Shown here one piece after another: positions 10,340-30,944 of a stretch of 64,000 bases of DNA. The position numbers and the translations under genes were made by a program. Below the pieces are notes generated by a model. The model did not search any database, was not told the origin of the DNA, and saw nothing but the letters and a program-made list of their open reading frames with translations. The stretch is from Agapanthus africanus (taxonomy: Eukaryota; Streptophyta; Magnoliopsida; Asparagales; Amaryllidaceae), in contig CM057347.1 in NCBI GenBank assembly GCA_030015575.1, positions 506,109,176-506,173,175 of the forward strand, written 5' to 3'. How positions within the stretch are numbered: the stretch's first letter is position 1; each line of letters starts with the position of its first letter.

Positions 10340-12348
10340 CTTCTATAAGATCTATGCTATTTTCCATTTTATGATTTGCCAGGTAAAATCCAGATGTGAT
10401 AGAATTTTCTTTTTTATGAAGTTTTGTACTTCACCCAAAACAACACCAACTTCAAATTCACAAATAATTTCAACATGTACGGTAAATTCACTTAACAAAC
10501 GGTAAAACGATCAAAAAGGGAAAAAAAACTCACTATCCAAAGGCAAAGAATTATCAACGATCGGACGCCCATCATAATCCCAGCCTTCCAGAACTGTCTG
10601 CTCCCCTCAATCCTCGCCGTTGCTACTAGCGCCTTTGCTGCCGCTGTCGCCGTCTCATCAACCGGCGGCGGAAGATCAAGAAACCCAAGCAGCGGCGATC
10701 CTCAACCGTCGAGTTTTGGAGGGAGGAGGTGTAGGAGATGACGTGTTTGGGGAATTTGGGGGAGAATTTGGGGGAGAAAGAGAAGAGAGGGGGATGGGTG
10801 TTTTGTATGGGGCGCACTTTCTCTATGAATTGTATGGGGCCCATTTGGCAAATGCGTTCCACAGGCATTTTTTTAAAAAAAAATGCTGCGTTGAGCCAGC
10901 GTTGACGTGGCCGAAAGTGGCCTAAATTTATATTTATTTTCAAAGTGACCTATATTTAATAATATTTTTTAAATATGGCCTAAATAAAAAAATTGCCCTG
11001 TATTATTGGGTTTGCCTTTTGATTAATGTGGTTTTAGTATTAAGGTCGACATTAATGGTTAGTGGGCTTATTGATTGTCTGATGGCTTCATTAATGATTA
11101 ATGGGTTTATTGATTGTCTAATGGGTTCATTAATGGTCTAATGGGTTTATTATAGTTCATTGGGTTATTATGGTTAATTTGACATATTGAGTCAACTTTA
11201 CACATCATTAATTACTAAAGAATTTGCCAAATTGTTATACTTGCTCTCGATGCTTTTTATTTAAAAAATTCTATTTCTCAAACGATATAAAATCTAATAT
11301 CTCCGATCCAAGATTTCTAATTCTGATCCCAAAAGTGCGTCCGATATTGGTCCCGACACCGAGATTTTAAACCTTGATGTAAATTTATGTTTTTATCATT
11401 ATGTAAGCATCTGGAGAGAGATTTCAAGAAATTTTTTGATTGGTAGCCAAATTGTTGTCAACTCTATCAATTTGTACCAAGTTCAGGGAAAACCATGGAC
11501 AAAAGACAGGCTTGCAACGTATCATAATTTTTTGTTGGCTCTAGAAAACTTGTCATATCGGCTATGTTGTGTAAGCTTGTGAAACATAAGAGTAGGCACT
11601 TTACCTTCTTATCGTAAATTAAGCTTTAGAAATGAATACCAAACTATTGTTCTGCTCCAAATAAACTAGAAATTGTACAAAAAACTGTTATTTGTGAACC
11701 GGTTAGATTCTAGTGTGCTTGAAGTTACAAATTTGAAGGGTTGCTATAGAAATCTTGGGGGGAAAGAATTGATATAGGAAACCAGCAATTAAAATCTGGC
11801 TTGAGGTGCGATAGGTCAAACAAAATGTAGAGGCATTTCAGCAACAGTGTATGTGGTTCTTTTTAATTTTTTAATTATAAACATTTAATCATTTTGCTAA
11901 AGTTTATTCTCGTTCAGTGGTCTGTTAAACCTGAGGATCCGTCCTACCTCCATACCTCCAGCATTCCACTGGAATGACTTGAGCATGGATAACGTTCGTT
12001 TGAACCCATTGCATGTCCAAGTGGAATACTATAAGGAAATTGAAAGGCTAGAAAATATCAACGTATCAGGTTTGAGCAATCAATTTGGTTGATTGTGCAT
12101 ATAATGATAGTGCTATCACCTATATGAAATGATTAATTTCTCTTTATAGTTTATATATTGGCTAAAAATATGCAACAAATAGAGCTGTCTGTAGGAGCTT
12201 ATATGTGGGGGTGAACTTAAACTCCTAACCAATTCACTTTAAACTTAACAAGTCTTTTCCTCTGTACCTATATGGAAACAGTTTCTTGTATCGCTATTAT
12301 CTTTACGCTGAAGTTGTAAATTAACCTTATTTGCATTATTATTGTTAG
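10340..12348. other. Upstream region of the malic enzyme exons; no exon recognised
   Basis: About 2 kb. A GC-richer patch at 10560-10800 gives overlapping ORFs on both strands with no family resemblance. The remainder is AT-rich with simple local repeats around 11050-11160 (TTAATGGTTAATGGG words). I searched all plus frames for the conserved N-terminal malic enzyme segment (TERDRLGLRGLLPP type) and did not find it. The intron ending at 12348 therefore begins upstream, outside what I can identify. Confidence 0.5.
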
Positions 12349-22445
<10,097 letters not shown>

Positions 22446-23746
22446 GATCAATATTCCGATTGATTTTATATCCCTATAAGATTGAACTGTAATTGCTTCA
22501 AAGCTTGTTGTTGGACTTCGAATTTTTTTTATGAGAATAAGGATTCTTTTTGGTTCTTCATGAAAATTTGTAGGCAACAAATCACTGCATTGTTAATGAT
22601 GGCAAATACAGACCAGATTTAATTGTAGACAATATCTTGGATCTATAGATGCAAAGGGTTTTGTTATGATGAAGATGACAAATTATCTAAAAGTTTGTTG
22701 ACTTGCTGTTAGATTGAAACCATGTTAAGAGAAAAACGTATGATTATAAATTTGTTTGGCAAGTTATGATGCAGAGAACAAATTATCTAAAAGTGGTTGA
22801 CTTGCAGTTATTTTGAAACCAATAACCCCCGCTTATTGTAAAAGTTTCCAGTTTTACATGTTAAATGTGTAGATTATACGTTCTTTGTTTCTTTGGATTT
22901 GATGAATAGCACAATATTATTTTGGTGGTAGACTTGCACTTTAATATTTGATTTACTAATCTAGGCATATTTAAGTTATTAAATGTAATTGAATCATGAA
23001 GAATTCTATAGAGGATTTTGTAAAAATACCCCAACTTAAGATCAGAGTTGTATGTAAATATACCCTATCCGAAAAGGAGGGGAAACCATGTCTTTTGAAA
23101 AGAATTATATCATCGATCCAACGGTCTGATTTGACCATCTCACTTTAACTCGATGTCTCACCATATCATCTCTATCTCTTCTCTACTATTAACTTGCTGT
23201 CTTACCATATCATCTCTATCTTTTCTTTACTATTATAGGGCAAAGGGAGGGGTAGTTTGATTTTGAAATTCATTGATGATGTGCCTTCTTCTTATTTTAG
23301 ACTAGTGTTTTGCACGTGCGATGTACGTATAAGTATTTTGATCAACCGTTTCCTTCGTCGGGGAGAAAGTTGTGTTTTGATTTTGAATAAAAAATAGAGT
23401 TCTTTAATTTTGAAATTTGAAAGGGAGCAGTTACCATTTTGAGAATTTGTGGTGGAAAGTAGTTATGAATATGGCATGTGGTCATGTGAGAAGAATATAT
23501 CGATGGGGATATGGGAAGTTACAATTTTGTTTTGACCGTGGAGAGTTTGTTAGGGGATGTATTGTAATAGTAAAACCTAAATTCTTTAATTTCTTTTTTT
23601 TTATTTCAGTTTAAATTAGAATAAAATTTCTCATATTTTGACACATCAGCATTTCGAATAAGACTGAAAATTAGAGGGATTTATTTTGCATGTGCTCCGT
23701 ACCCCTCCTTTGGCATCGTTATAGTAGAGATAAATCAAACGAAAAC
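22446..23746. other. 3' flank of the malic enzyme gene; no gene
   Basis: AT-rich. The first 200 bp presumably contain the 3' UTR and polyadenylation site (AATAAGG near 22535), but I cannot fix the end. A roughly 60-bp tandem duplication around ACCATATCATCTCTATCT lies at about 23160-23235. The short ORF near 23417-23614 has no recognisable domain. Confidence 0.5.
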
Positions 23747-24006
23747 GGGTTTTTTTCCCGTTAGCCCCCACAATACTTCAATATTTTTCTCAGTCCCCCT
23801 CCATAGTTAGTATTTACCTGTAGCTCCCCTATACTTATAAGTTACTCCTGCAGCCCCTTACTTCACTTTTGAAAATTACTTCACTTTTGAAGCAGAGGGA
23901 TGCAAGAGTAACTTATAAGTATAAAGAGACTACAAATAAATACTAACTATAAGAAGGGACAAAGAAAAATATTGAAGTATGAGAGGGGCTAACAGAAAAA
24001 AAACCC
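23747..24006. mobile_element. MITE-like inverted-repeat element
   Basis: 260 bp folding back on itself: left arm starts GGGTTTTTTTCCCGTTAGCC, right arm inverted reads GGGTTTTTTTTCTGTTAGCC, and the complementarity continues inward (CAATACTTCAATATTT, AGTATTT, TTATAAGTTACT). Flanking 9-mers AACGAAAAC and AACAAAAAA match at 7 of 9, so a TSD is only suggested. Confidence 0.7.
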
Positions 24007-25071
24007 AACAAAAAACACCATTGATTTATGTGCAATGCACGTAATTAAACGTCAAGTTATTATTATTTTACAAGTGCAATACACGTAATTACATTGCTAT
24101 GTTAGTAAATTAAATCAATACATAAATTTATCATGGAAATTATTATAATTGCCGAAAATGCTAGCAACTCTTTAATCAATTCCTTTAATTAAATTCAAAT
24201 TTCAAATATCTCTCTCTCTCCATCTAAATTAAGCATATCATCTGATTACTTTAGAACCTCGTTTTAGATTCACAAAATATAAATTGATATGATTAAATTC
24301 AATTGATAATATTGATTATATTAATAATATCGTCACATAATTCACGAATTATTCGGTGAATTCGTGAATTTTTGATCGGCCGATTAATTCTCCCGTTTAA
24401 TCGTCGTTGGCGAACGCTTCGAATTACTCACGAATAATTCACAAAAACAGCGAATAATTAGCAACAGCGAAACACAGCGCTTCATATACTAATTTCTTTC
24501 TTGAAATCCTTCACAAACATTTTCCGAATACATGCCGAATCTTTTCCGGGTACCTGCCGATTTTTTCTGAATAGTTCTCCAAATCCGAATTTTCGAACTC
24601 GCGGAATAAATGACGAATTCACGAATTTGTGACCATGAACAATACAATATCTACTGACATCCAGTACATCACACACGTGCAAAAAAACCCAATATGCTTG
24701 TTGCTTTACCGTGGCATGGCACTTGTATGTTCAATTTGTACGAGTGGACTTTCCATTGTTACGAAGCTCATAAGTGGGAATTCTTTATATCACGATACGT
24801 GGCGAATGACGTGTCATCCGCGACAGCTCACTAGACTTCTGGAAGGTTACCGAGGTAAAATCAGTGTGGAGCACTGATTACCTTCCTCGGTTCGTCTCCA
24901 AGGTTAAACTCCACCTCTTGTCCAAGAGCGACCTAGCCGCCGAATTGGCGTCACTCTCCTGTGCTCATCTCCGAGCTATTGCAGAGTTGAGATTTCTCGG
25001 CCTTCCGGCTCGTCTCCGAGCTCACGCCGAGCCAAGCCTCCCCAGCTCTTCCGGACAAACGAGAACACAAG
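24007..25071. other. AT-rich spacer, then GC-richer flank of LTR C; no gene recognised
   Basis: 24200-24620 is rich in AATTCACGAAT/ATTCGTGAATT words, including an 11-bp inverted repeat at 24339-24349 and 24360-24370. From 24840 to 25071 the sequence becomes GC-richer with words around TCTCCGAGCT. It is the left flank of LTR C. ORFs here carry no recognised domain. Confidence 0.45.
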
Positions 25072-26544
25072 TGTTGGGGTCGAAAATTGCATCCCGGTTC
25101 ACCAAGTCAAAGTCAAGGTCAACCCTAAGCCAGGTGGGCCCAAGCCCAGATCAAATAGGCTCATGTCCGGGTCGAGCCCGAACATGAGGCGGCCGGCTTC
25201 CCCCATGCCAAAATAAAAATTTTGTAATAAATAATTTTGGTGCATTTCTTTTATTTTATTTTATGAATAAATGTAAGAAAAATGGGCATAAAGCCAAATT
25301 TTGTAAAGCCCATGGCTTATATGCAGAAGGAAATAGCACATGAGGTATGGGATGGGCAAAATGCCATTTTGCAAAGCCCAAAGTGGCTATGTGTAAAGTG
25401 TATAGCTTATAAAAGTAAAGATAATGAAAATATCTGAAGATCTTTTTCTATCTCCAAAAAAATCTTTATGGCATGTGCTTCCTTCTCCTTCCTTAAGGTT
25501 CTAAACATTCTTCCTTTTTTTGAATTAAATCAAGAGTTTTACTTTTTCTTTTCCAAAACTAAATAGTTTTTCACTACAAAACCCACAAAGGGGAGCTTGG
25601 ATCTTCCATCAGATCTTAAAAAGGAGAGATTTTTAAAATCCCACCCCTCTTATTCTCCAAGATTCGGCCAACAGAAGAGGAGGAAGGAGACCCACCTCCA
25701 AAGATACCATTTGGAAAAGATCCAAGGCTTAAGAGAGAAGAACCTTTGAAGATTTTTAAGGAGTTCAACTTCAAGACTCAAATCCTTAAAAGAGTTTAAC
25801 TCCTAATCCAGATCCTTAGGAGTTTGACTCCAAATCTAAATCTTTTGGAGTTTAACTCCACCCAAAATCCTCTTTAGGAGATTAACTCCCATTTCTGGGG
25901 GTAAAAACCCCTTCCTTTCGCGAGCGCCCAAAGCGCTAGCGTCTGAGCGTCTACGTGCCGGGCCCGCGAGGCGCTAGCGCCTAAAGCACTAGCGCCCGAG
26001 CGCTCACGTGAGGCGCTAGCGCCCAAAGCGCTTGCCCCCGAGCGTCCAAAGCTCTAGCGCCCGAGCCAGCGCTAAGCGCCTGCGTGCTAGGCGCACGAGG
26101 CACTGGCACCCACGCGTCCTTTGGACGCCATTTTCCCCTATTTTACACACACTCCACACTAAAAATACCTCTCCCGTTAGAAAAAATTTCTAACGGGACG
26201 TTGCCCCGTACCCCACAAGGGGGCTGCTAGCCCCCATAACCACCAGCTCGCTATCCGGGTAGCGGAACCCCTGTAAAAACTCTGCGGGGCCTCCGATATA
26301 TCCAAAACCCTTTCAAAACAAAACACTGCATATTGAGTTCGCATGACCTGTTTGACCCGTCAATCGGAGGTTCTCTCGCTTCAAAGACGAGGGGTAATTA
26401 ACGGCAGCTTAGTCCGCGGCTGCCGGAGATTCGGATCTCTACAATCAATAAACCCCAGCCTACCCTAGACAGGGGGAATCTGTAATGCGCCTGACAAGCG
26501 CGCGCGTATTCCTTTTTCAATGGGGTGACGAAAAACACCCTATA
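25072..26544 (+). mobile_element. 5' LTR of Tat element C
   Basis: Starts TGTTGGGGTCG and ends ACCCTATA (TA where LTR A has CA). TATA motif CTTATAAAAG at 25406-25415. Downstream of it are GGAGT-TTG-ACTCC type dyads (25790-25889), then GCGCTAGCGC words with CACGTG (25918-26115), then a palindrome around GTTAGAAAAAATTTCTAAC (26166-26194), then the U5 block. Followed directly by a primer site and gag, so it is a 5' LTR. Confidence 0.9.
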
Positions 26545-26546
26545 GA

Positions 26547-26567
26547 TTTTGGCACGCCCGGTGGGAC
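26547..26567 (+). other. Primer binding site region of element C
   Basis: The sequence TGGCACGCCCGGTGGGAC lies two to four bases after the LTR end, in the position and form seen in plant Tat-lineage elements. I did not assign the tRNA. Confidence 0.7.
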
Positions 26568-26701
26568 CTATCTTTCCTCCCATATTTCGGGTTAAACGTT
26601 CATGCGAACTCAATCAATATACATATCGATTGTCTGTACTGAAATCATGCTTCTTTGTGCAGGTTAACAAATTTCAAATTGCAATCTCCGGAAGCAACAA
26701 A

Positions 26702-28486
26702 ATGTCTCTAAGGATCAGATCAGATCTCGACACAGCTCCCATCTTCTACATGATGAAGATGGACGCCAGGACGGTCCTCCCGGCCAGTCTCGGGCGACAA
26801 CGGGAGGAGCCGCCGCTACCATTTGGCTTTATTATGTTCGTGTCAGTTAACGCCTTCCCAGCTCCTCAAGCTCCGGTAACAGACAAACCGGTCTCAAAAA
26901 GGAAAATGCCGAATGTCATGGTCGCGAGGGCACCTCTGCCCAAGCACAAATCTGTTTCCAAACGACCCTCCATCGCTCCAGCTGGGGGCAAGGCCATCAA
27001 CGTCAACGAAGCAACGGGGCATCTCGGGCAAGCTCCAGTGGTACCCTCGACAACTGCTCGATCGGGTATCTTCTTTAAGCTCCCTATCAATCGACTCACG
27101 GTGGCTTCACAGAAAACGGATGACCGCTAAGCCCTCAAAATCAAGAAGCTAAGACAGAAAAGGCTCAGATACAGAGCCAACAAAAGGGCTAGGGCTTATA
27201 CTAGGATGAGTTTCATGAGGCTCCAAGAACGGGGTTACCCTGCCAAAGATAAAGAGACAGCTGGATATGTGGTGCACACTGTCTACATGGTCGGACATGA
27301 AGAAACAAACCCTCCTATGCTTCACAGCCATGGTAATGATGTGGTGGACGCTACCCAACGTCGACTCGGTCTAAATGATGAAGAGATCCCTCAGGCCGAT
27401 AAGCCAAAAGAGCCCGGGGTTCCTGCGGAATTGAGCTCAGGCAATAAGGATGACCCGGTTGTTATAACCGGAACTACAGAACAAGCATTATTCCGATGGC
27501 TTCAGAGGTAGCTTCAGGACAGGGATGAGAAGTTAGCCAAGGTACAGTCTAAGGTCGACGAATTGGCAAACGTCACGGCAGATCTCGCGACCCAAGTCGT
27601 CCGATTTCAATTATAGCAGAATCAAATTTTGGTTCATGAGCCAGGGATTGATACCCGGAGGCAGCCAACTGATACCCCCTTCAGCCTAAGAGCGGAGCGC
27701 CTTCGCGAAAAACGGTCGCGATCAGCCTCCAGTCCCTCCGATACATACACCGAAGGGGAATCACCTCTAAAAGAGAAACTGGATAAGGTTTATTCCTTCA
27801 AAAGGGAAAAAGTCCACAAGATATTCAAGGACACCCTAAGAAACGGTCTACAACTGCCAGAATCAAAGAGGCCGCAAGAAGCGAATATGACCGACGACCC
27901 AAAATATTGCCCCTATCACAGAGTGATAGGTCATGTCATTGAGGACTGCTTCGTCTTCAAAGATTGGGTCGAAAAGCAATACAAGACGGGAGAGATAGAA
28001 CTGTCTAAAGACGCGTTAGCAAACAGTCAAGCTACGACCGCCGATTTCATACAAATGGAGACCGGAGCCTTTCGGGAACCTGATTTTCTCAGACATGTGC
28101 CATTATCTAAAAAGGGCGAACCAAAGACTGATCGACCTCAAGGACCAGCATCAGTAAAGGTACCTACTCCATTGGAGAGAAAGAAGAAGGTATACTCCTT
28201 CAGGAGGGATGAAGTCCGCAAAATATTCGCGGACGCCTTGAACAACGGTCTGCAACTGCCTGTTCCGAAGAGGCCACATGAAATGAATATGACCGGCAAT
28301 CCCATATACTGCCCATATCATAGAATGGTGAGTCATACCATCGAAGACTGCTATATTTTCAAAGATTGGGTGGAGAACCAATACAAACTTGAGAAAGCCC
28401 CACAGTCGTCAGATGTACCGACAAGCCACAGTGCTACGATCATCAACACAACTCCGCCAAGATCAAAGTTCAAGGAGCTGGGATAA
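26702..28486 (+). pseudogene. Tat-type gag with three nonsense codons, element C
   Basis: One reading frame of about 594 codons from ATG 26702 to the stop at 28486, interrupted only by in-frame TAA at 27128-27130 and TAG at 27509-27511 and about 27614-27616; no frameshift was seen. The C-terminal half contains a duplicated module: KVYSFKREKVHKIF...CPYHRVIGHVIEDC...FKDWVEKQY (from 27785) and KVYSFRRDEVRKIF...CPYHRMVSHTIEDC...FKDWVENQY (from 28187). The Cys-His-His-Cys spacing resembles the zinc-binding motif of Tat gag. No protease or pol follows; the 3' repeat field starts at once. The element was therefore gag-only when inserted, or lost pol by deletion. Confidence 0.85.
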
Positions 28487-28489
28487 ACA

Positions 28490-28616
28490 AGCTGACCACC
28501 ACGTCGTTAAACTAGGAATGATAGACCTCTAAGTCTTTAAACTGGGAACCGCTGACCACAACGTCATTAAACTGGGAACAGTCGACCTCTAAGTCGTTAA
28601 ATTGGGAACGTAAAAA
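28490..28616 (+). repeat. Tandem repeat, GAC(N6)GTC-TTAAAC unit, first block
   Basis: Four copies of a roughly 30-bp unit like TGACCACAACGTCATTAAAC then TGGGAACA. The same repeat forms a larger block at 29686-29985. Each unit holds the small dyad GAC...GTC. Confidence 0.8.
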
Positions 28617-28637
28617 AAATGTCCGTGTAAATAAAAA

Positions 28638-28638
28638 A

Positions 28639-28689
<51 letters not shown>
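28638..28689. repeat. (TG)n(TA)n microsatellite
   Basis: Short TG run followed by about twenty TA units. It generates false ORFs rich in Tyr and Ile on the minus strand. Confidence 0.95.
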
Positions 28690-28692
<3 letters not shown>

Positions 28693-28885
28693 TGAAATGA
28701 TGGGGCAACTCGCAATAAAAATCAGCGAGTAAAAATAAAAATGAAAATAAAGCCAAAATGATGAGGTTACCGCGAATAAATAGCCGAAATGATAGGGCAA
28801 TCGCGACCTTCGCGATAAGAAAAGCTGAAATGATAGAGCAATCGCGGTAAAATAAAAATAAAAATAAAAATAAAAATAAAAATGG
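28690..28885 (+). repeat. Short repeats with GCTGAAATGATAGGGCAA units and AAAAAT tracts
   Basis: Four diverged copies of a unit around CTGAAATGATAGGGCAATCG, separated by AAATAA-rich runs and ending in an AAAAAT tract (about 28850-28882). One copy includes ATCGCG/CGCGAT as a hairpin (near 28800). Confidence 0.65.
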
Positions 28886-29200
28886 CGGATGATGAGTCGC
28901 TCCTGGTACCATATTCCAGTGCAGCGATGCAGACGCCAATCAAAATTTTAAAACTCTGAATGTCTCAAACGGTGAATGATGAGTCGCTCCTGGTACCGTA
29001 TCCCAGTGCAGCGATGCAGACACCAACCCAACTTTGAATGTCCCAACGGCGAATGATGAGTCGTTCCTGGTACCATATTCCAGTGCAGCGATGCAGACGC
29101 CAACAAAAATCCAAATTCTCAAACGGCGAATGATGAGTCGCTCTTGGTACCATATTCCAGTGCAGCGATGCAGACGCCAATAAAAATTCAAATTTCCAAA
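28886..29200 (+). repeat. Tandem repeat, about 76-bp unit (GATGAGTCGCTC family)
   Basis: Four well-conserved copies of a unit with GATGAGTCGCTCCTGGTACC and, later, CCAGTGCAGCGATGCAGAC. Homologous to 4862-5060 in element A and to 30255-30570 in this element. Confidence 0.85.
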
Positions 29201-29339
29201 ATTCTCCCGGCCCTACGGTTGGTCCCCAAGTTGACCACCATCTACAATCCACGGGCTCAAATAATTCTCATTATATCCATGCCTCACCGCAACCACCAGT
29301 TACGCGGCTGGTCTCCACCCTCGAAATTATGCTCCATTT

Positions 29340-29530
29340 GGAAAGACCCACTCATGTGTTCTCACGATACATGAGGAGAACAAACCTTCGTGGGATCCTT
29401 ACGACTCATAAAGGAAAAACACACTTGGGAGTCCCCATGACTCCTAAGGAGAAAGTACATCTACGAGATCCTTTCGACTTGTAGGGAGAAAATGCTTTTA
29501 TGGGACCCTTACGGTCCATAAAATTGAAAA
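29340..29530 (+). repeat. Hairpin array in the 3' region of element C, first block
   Basis: Inverted repeats in series: CTCATGT/ACATGAG (29351-29375), CTTGGGAGT/ACTCCTAAG (29424-29448, one mismatch), CTACGAG/CTTGTAG (29461-29483, one G-U type pair) and TTTTATGG/CCATAAAA (29497-29524). They correspond to the array at 4623-4797 in element A, with different stems and a similar loop. 29201-29339 and 29531-29685 hold single diverged repeat copies and no gene. Confidence 0.7.
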
Positions 29531-29685
29531 GCTTTAGGTGATAGGGATCTAAACCTGTCTCCTAAGCCATCGCTCCCCAACAGGGAAAGGCAAATGATGA
29601 ATTGCTTCTGGCATATGTGCTTCAGTGTTAGCAACGCTGATACCGACCCCTACCCCAAAATTCCAAGCTTCCGATCCGATAGACC

Positions 29686-29985
29686 CCTGAGTCTTTAAAC
29701 TGGGAACAGATGACCGCTAAGTCGTTAAACTAGGCACAATAGACCCCTAAGTCTTTAAACTGGGAACAGATGACAGCTAAGTCGTTAAACTGAGCACAAT
29801 AGACCCCTAAGTCTTTAAACTGGGAACAGATGACCGCTAAGTCGTTAAACTGGAAACAGATGACCGCTAAGTCGTTAAACTGGGCATGATAGACATCTAA
29901 GTCGTTAAACTGGAAACAAATGACCTCTAAGTCGTTAAACTGGAAACAGATGACCCCTAAGTCATTAAACTAGGAACGAGGGAAA
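29686..29985 (+). repeat. Tandem repeat, GAC(N6)GTC-TTAAAC unit, second block
   Basis: About ten copies of a 28-30-bp unit, alternating types GACCGCTAAGTCGTTAAAC and GACCCCTAAGTCTTTAAAC separated by TGGGAACAGA or similar. The same theme in reverse complement forms the arrays at 54600-54755, 56790-57060 and 60480-60810. Confidence 0.88.
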
Positions 29986-29989
29986 TCCA

Positions 29990-30200
29990 CTCATGTGTCC
30001 TCACGATGCATGAGGAGAACAAAACTTGCGAGATCCTCTCGACTCGTAAGAAAACACCTTCGTGGGATCCTTACGACTCACAAAGGAAAAACACACTTGG
30101 GAGTCCTCACGACTCCTAAGGAGAAAATGCTCCTACGGGATCCTTACGACTCGTAGGGAGAAAATGCTTTTATGGGACCCTTACGGCCCATAAAATTGAA
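29990..30200 (+). repeat. Hairpin array in the 3' region of element C, second block
   Basis: Second copy of the hairpin block, including CTTGCGAG/CTCGTAAG (30024-30049, one wobble) and a perfect 9-bp stem TTTTATGGG/CCCATAAAA (30168-30176 and 30187-30195). In element A the equivalent stem is TTTTATAAG/CTCATAAAA, so both arms have changed together. Confidence 0.72.
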
Positions 30201-30254
30201 AAGCCTTAGGTGATAGGGATCTAAACCTATCCCCTAAGCCATCGCTTCCCAATA

Positions 30255-30570
30255 AGAAAAGGCAAATGATGATTCGCTCATGGTACTATATTCCAGTGTA
30301 GCGGTGCTGATGCCAACCCCAAAACCAATTCCCAAATCCTCCCGGGGCAAATGATGAGTTGCTCCTGGCATTATTCCAGTACAGCAATGCAGATGCCGAC
30401 AAAAAAAAATTCCCAAATCCTCCCGGGGCAAATGATGAGTTGCTCTTGGTATTATTCCAGTGCAGCAATGCAGATGCCGAAAAAAAATCCCCAAATCCTC
30501 TCAGGAAAAATGATGATTCGCTTATGGTACCATATTCCAGTGTAGCGATGCTAATGCCAACTCAAATCAA
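30255..30570 (+). repeat. Tandem repeat, GATGAGTCGCTC family, second block
   Basis: Four copies, the middle two with CTGGCATTATTCCAG or CTGGTATTATTCCAG (CTGG/CCAG arms), separated by AAATCCTCCCGGGGC-like spacers. Confidence 0.82.
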
Positions 30571-30684
30571 ACCAAGAACCTCTGTGGCGGAATCATTCTT
30601 CGTCCCAGAATATATCCCGTGTCGAAATCATGCTTCGCCTCGGCGTATCTGCCTTCCCTGTCGGAATTATGCTTCGATTCGGAA

Positions 30685-30944
30685 TCAACCAGCGACACTC
30701 CGTACGGGGGACAAGTCGATCAGCGACACTCCGTGCGGGGGACAAGTCGATCAGCGACACTCCGTGCCGGGGACAAGTCGAACATCAGCGACACTCTGTG
30801 CCGGGGACAAGTCGATCAGCAACACTCCGCGCCCGGGACAAGTCGATCAGCGACACTCCGTTCCGGAGACAAGTTGAACAATCAGCGACACTCCGTGCCG
30901 GGGACAAGTCGAACTTCAGCGACACTCTGTGCCGGGGACAAGTC
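30685..30944 (+). repeat. Tandem repeat, about 33-bp unit with CTCCG/CGGGG stem (left part)
   Basis: About eight copies of a unit reading CAGCGACACTCCGTGCCGGG then GACAAGTCGAT. Each has a 5-3-5 dyad, mostly CTCCG-TGC-CGGGG; one copy (30856-30868) is a perfect CTCCG-TTC-CGGAG. The array is split by the LARD-like insertion and resumes at 42519. Confidence 0.88.

Noticed and set aside
10620-10943. GC-rich ORFs on both strands considered as malic enzyme exon 1 or an upstream gene
   Set aside because: No transit-peptide or malic enzyme similarity, and no splice donor in the needed phase before 12349.
28512-28939. Minus-strand ORFs rich in YIYIYI and FLFLFLF
   Set aside because: They are translations of the TA microsatellite and of AAAAAT tracts.
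28490-30944. Regularly spaced repeats that could suggest a CRISPR array
   Set aside because: Units abut or vary, spacers are not unique, and the context is a plant LTR retrotransposon 3' region.
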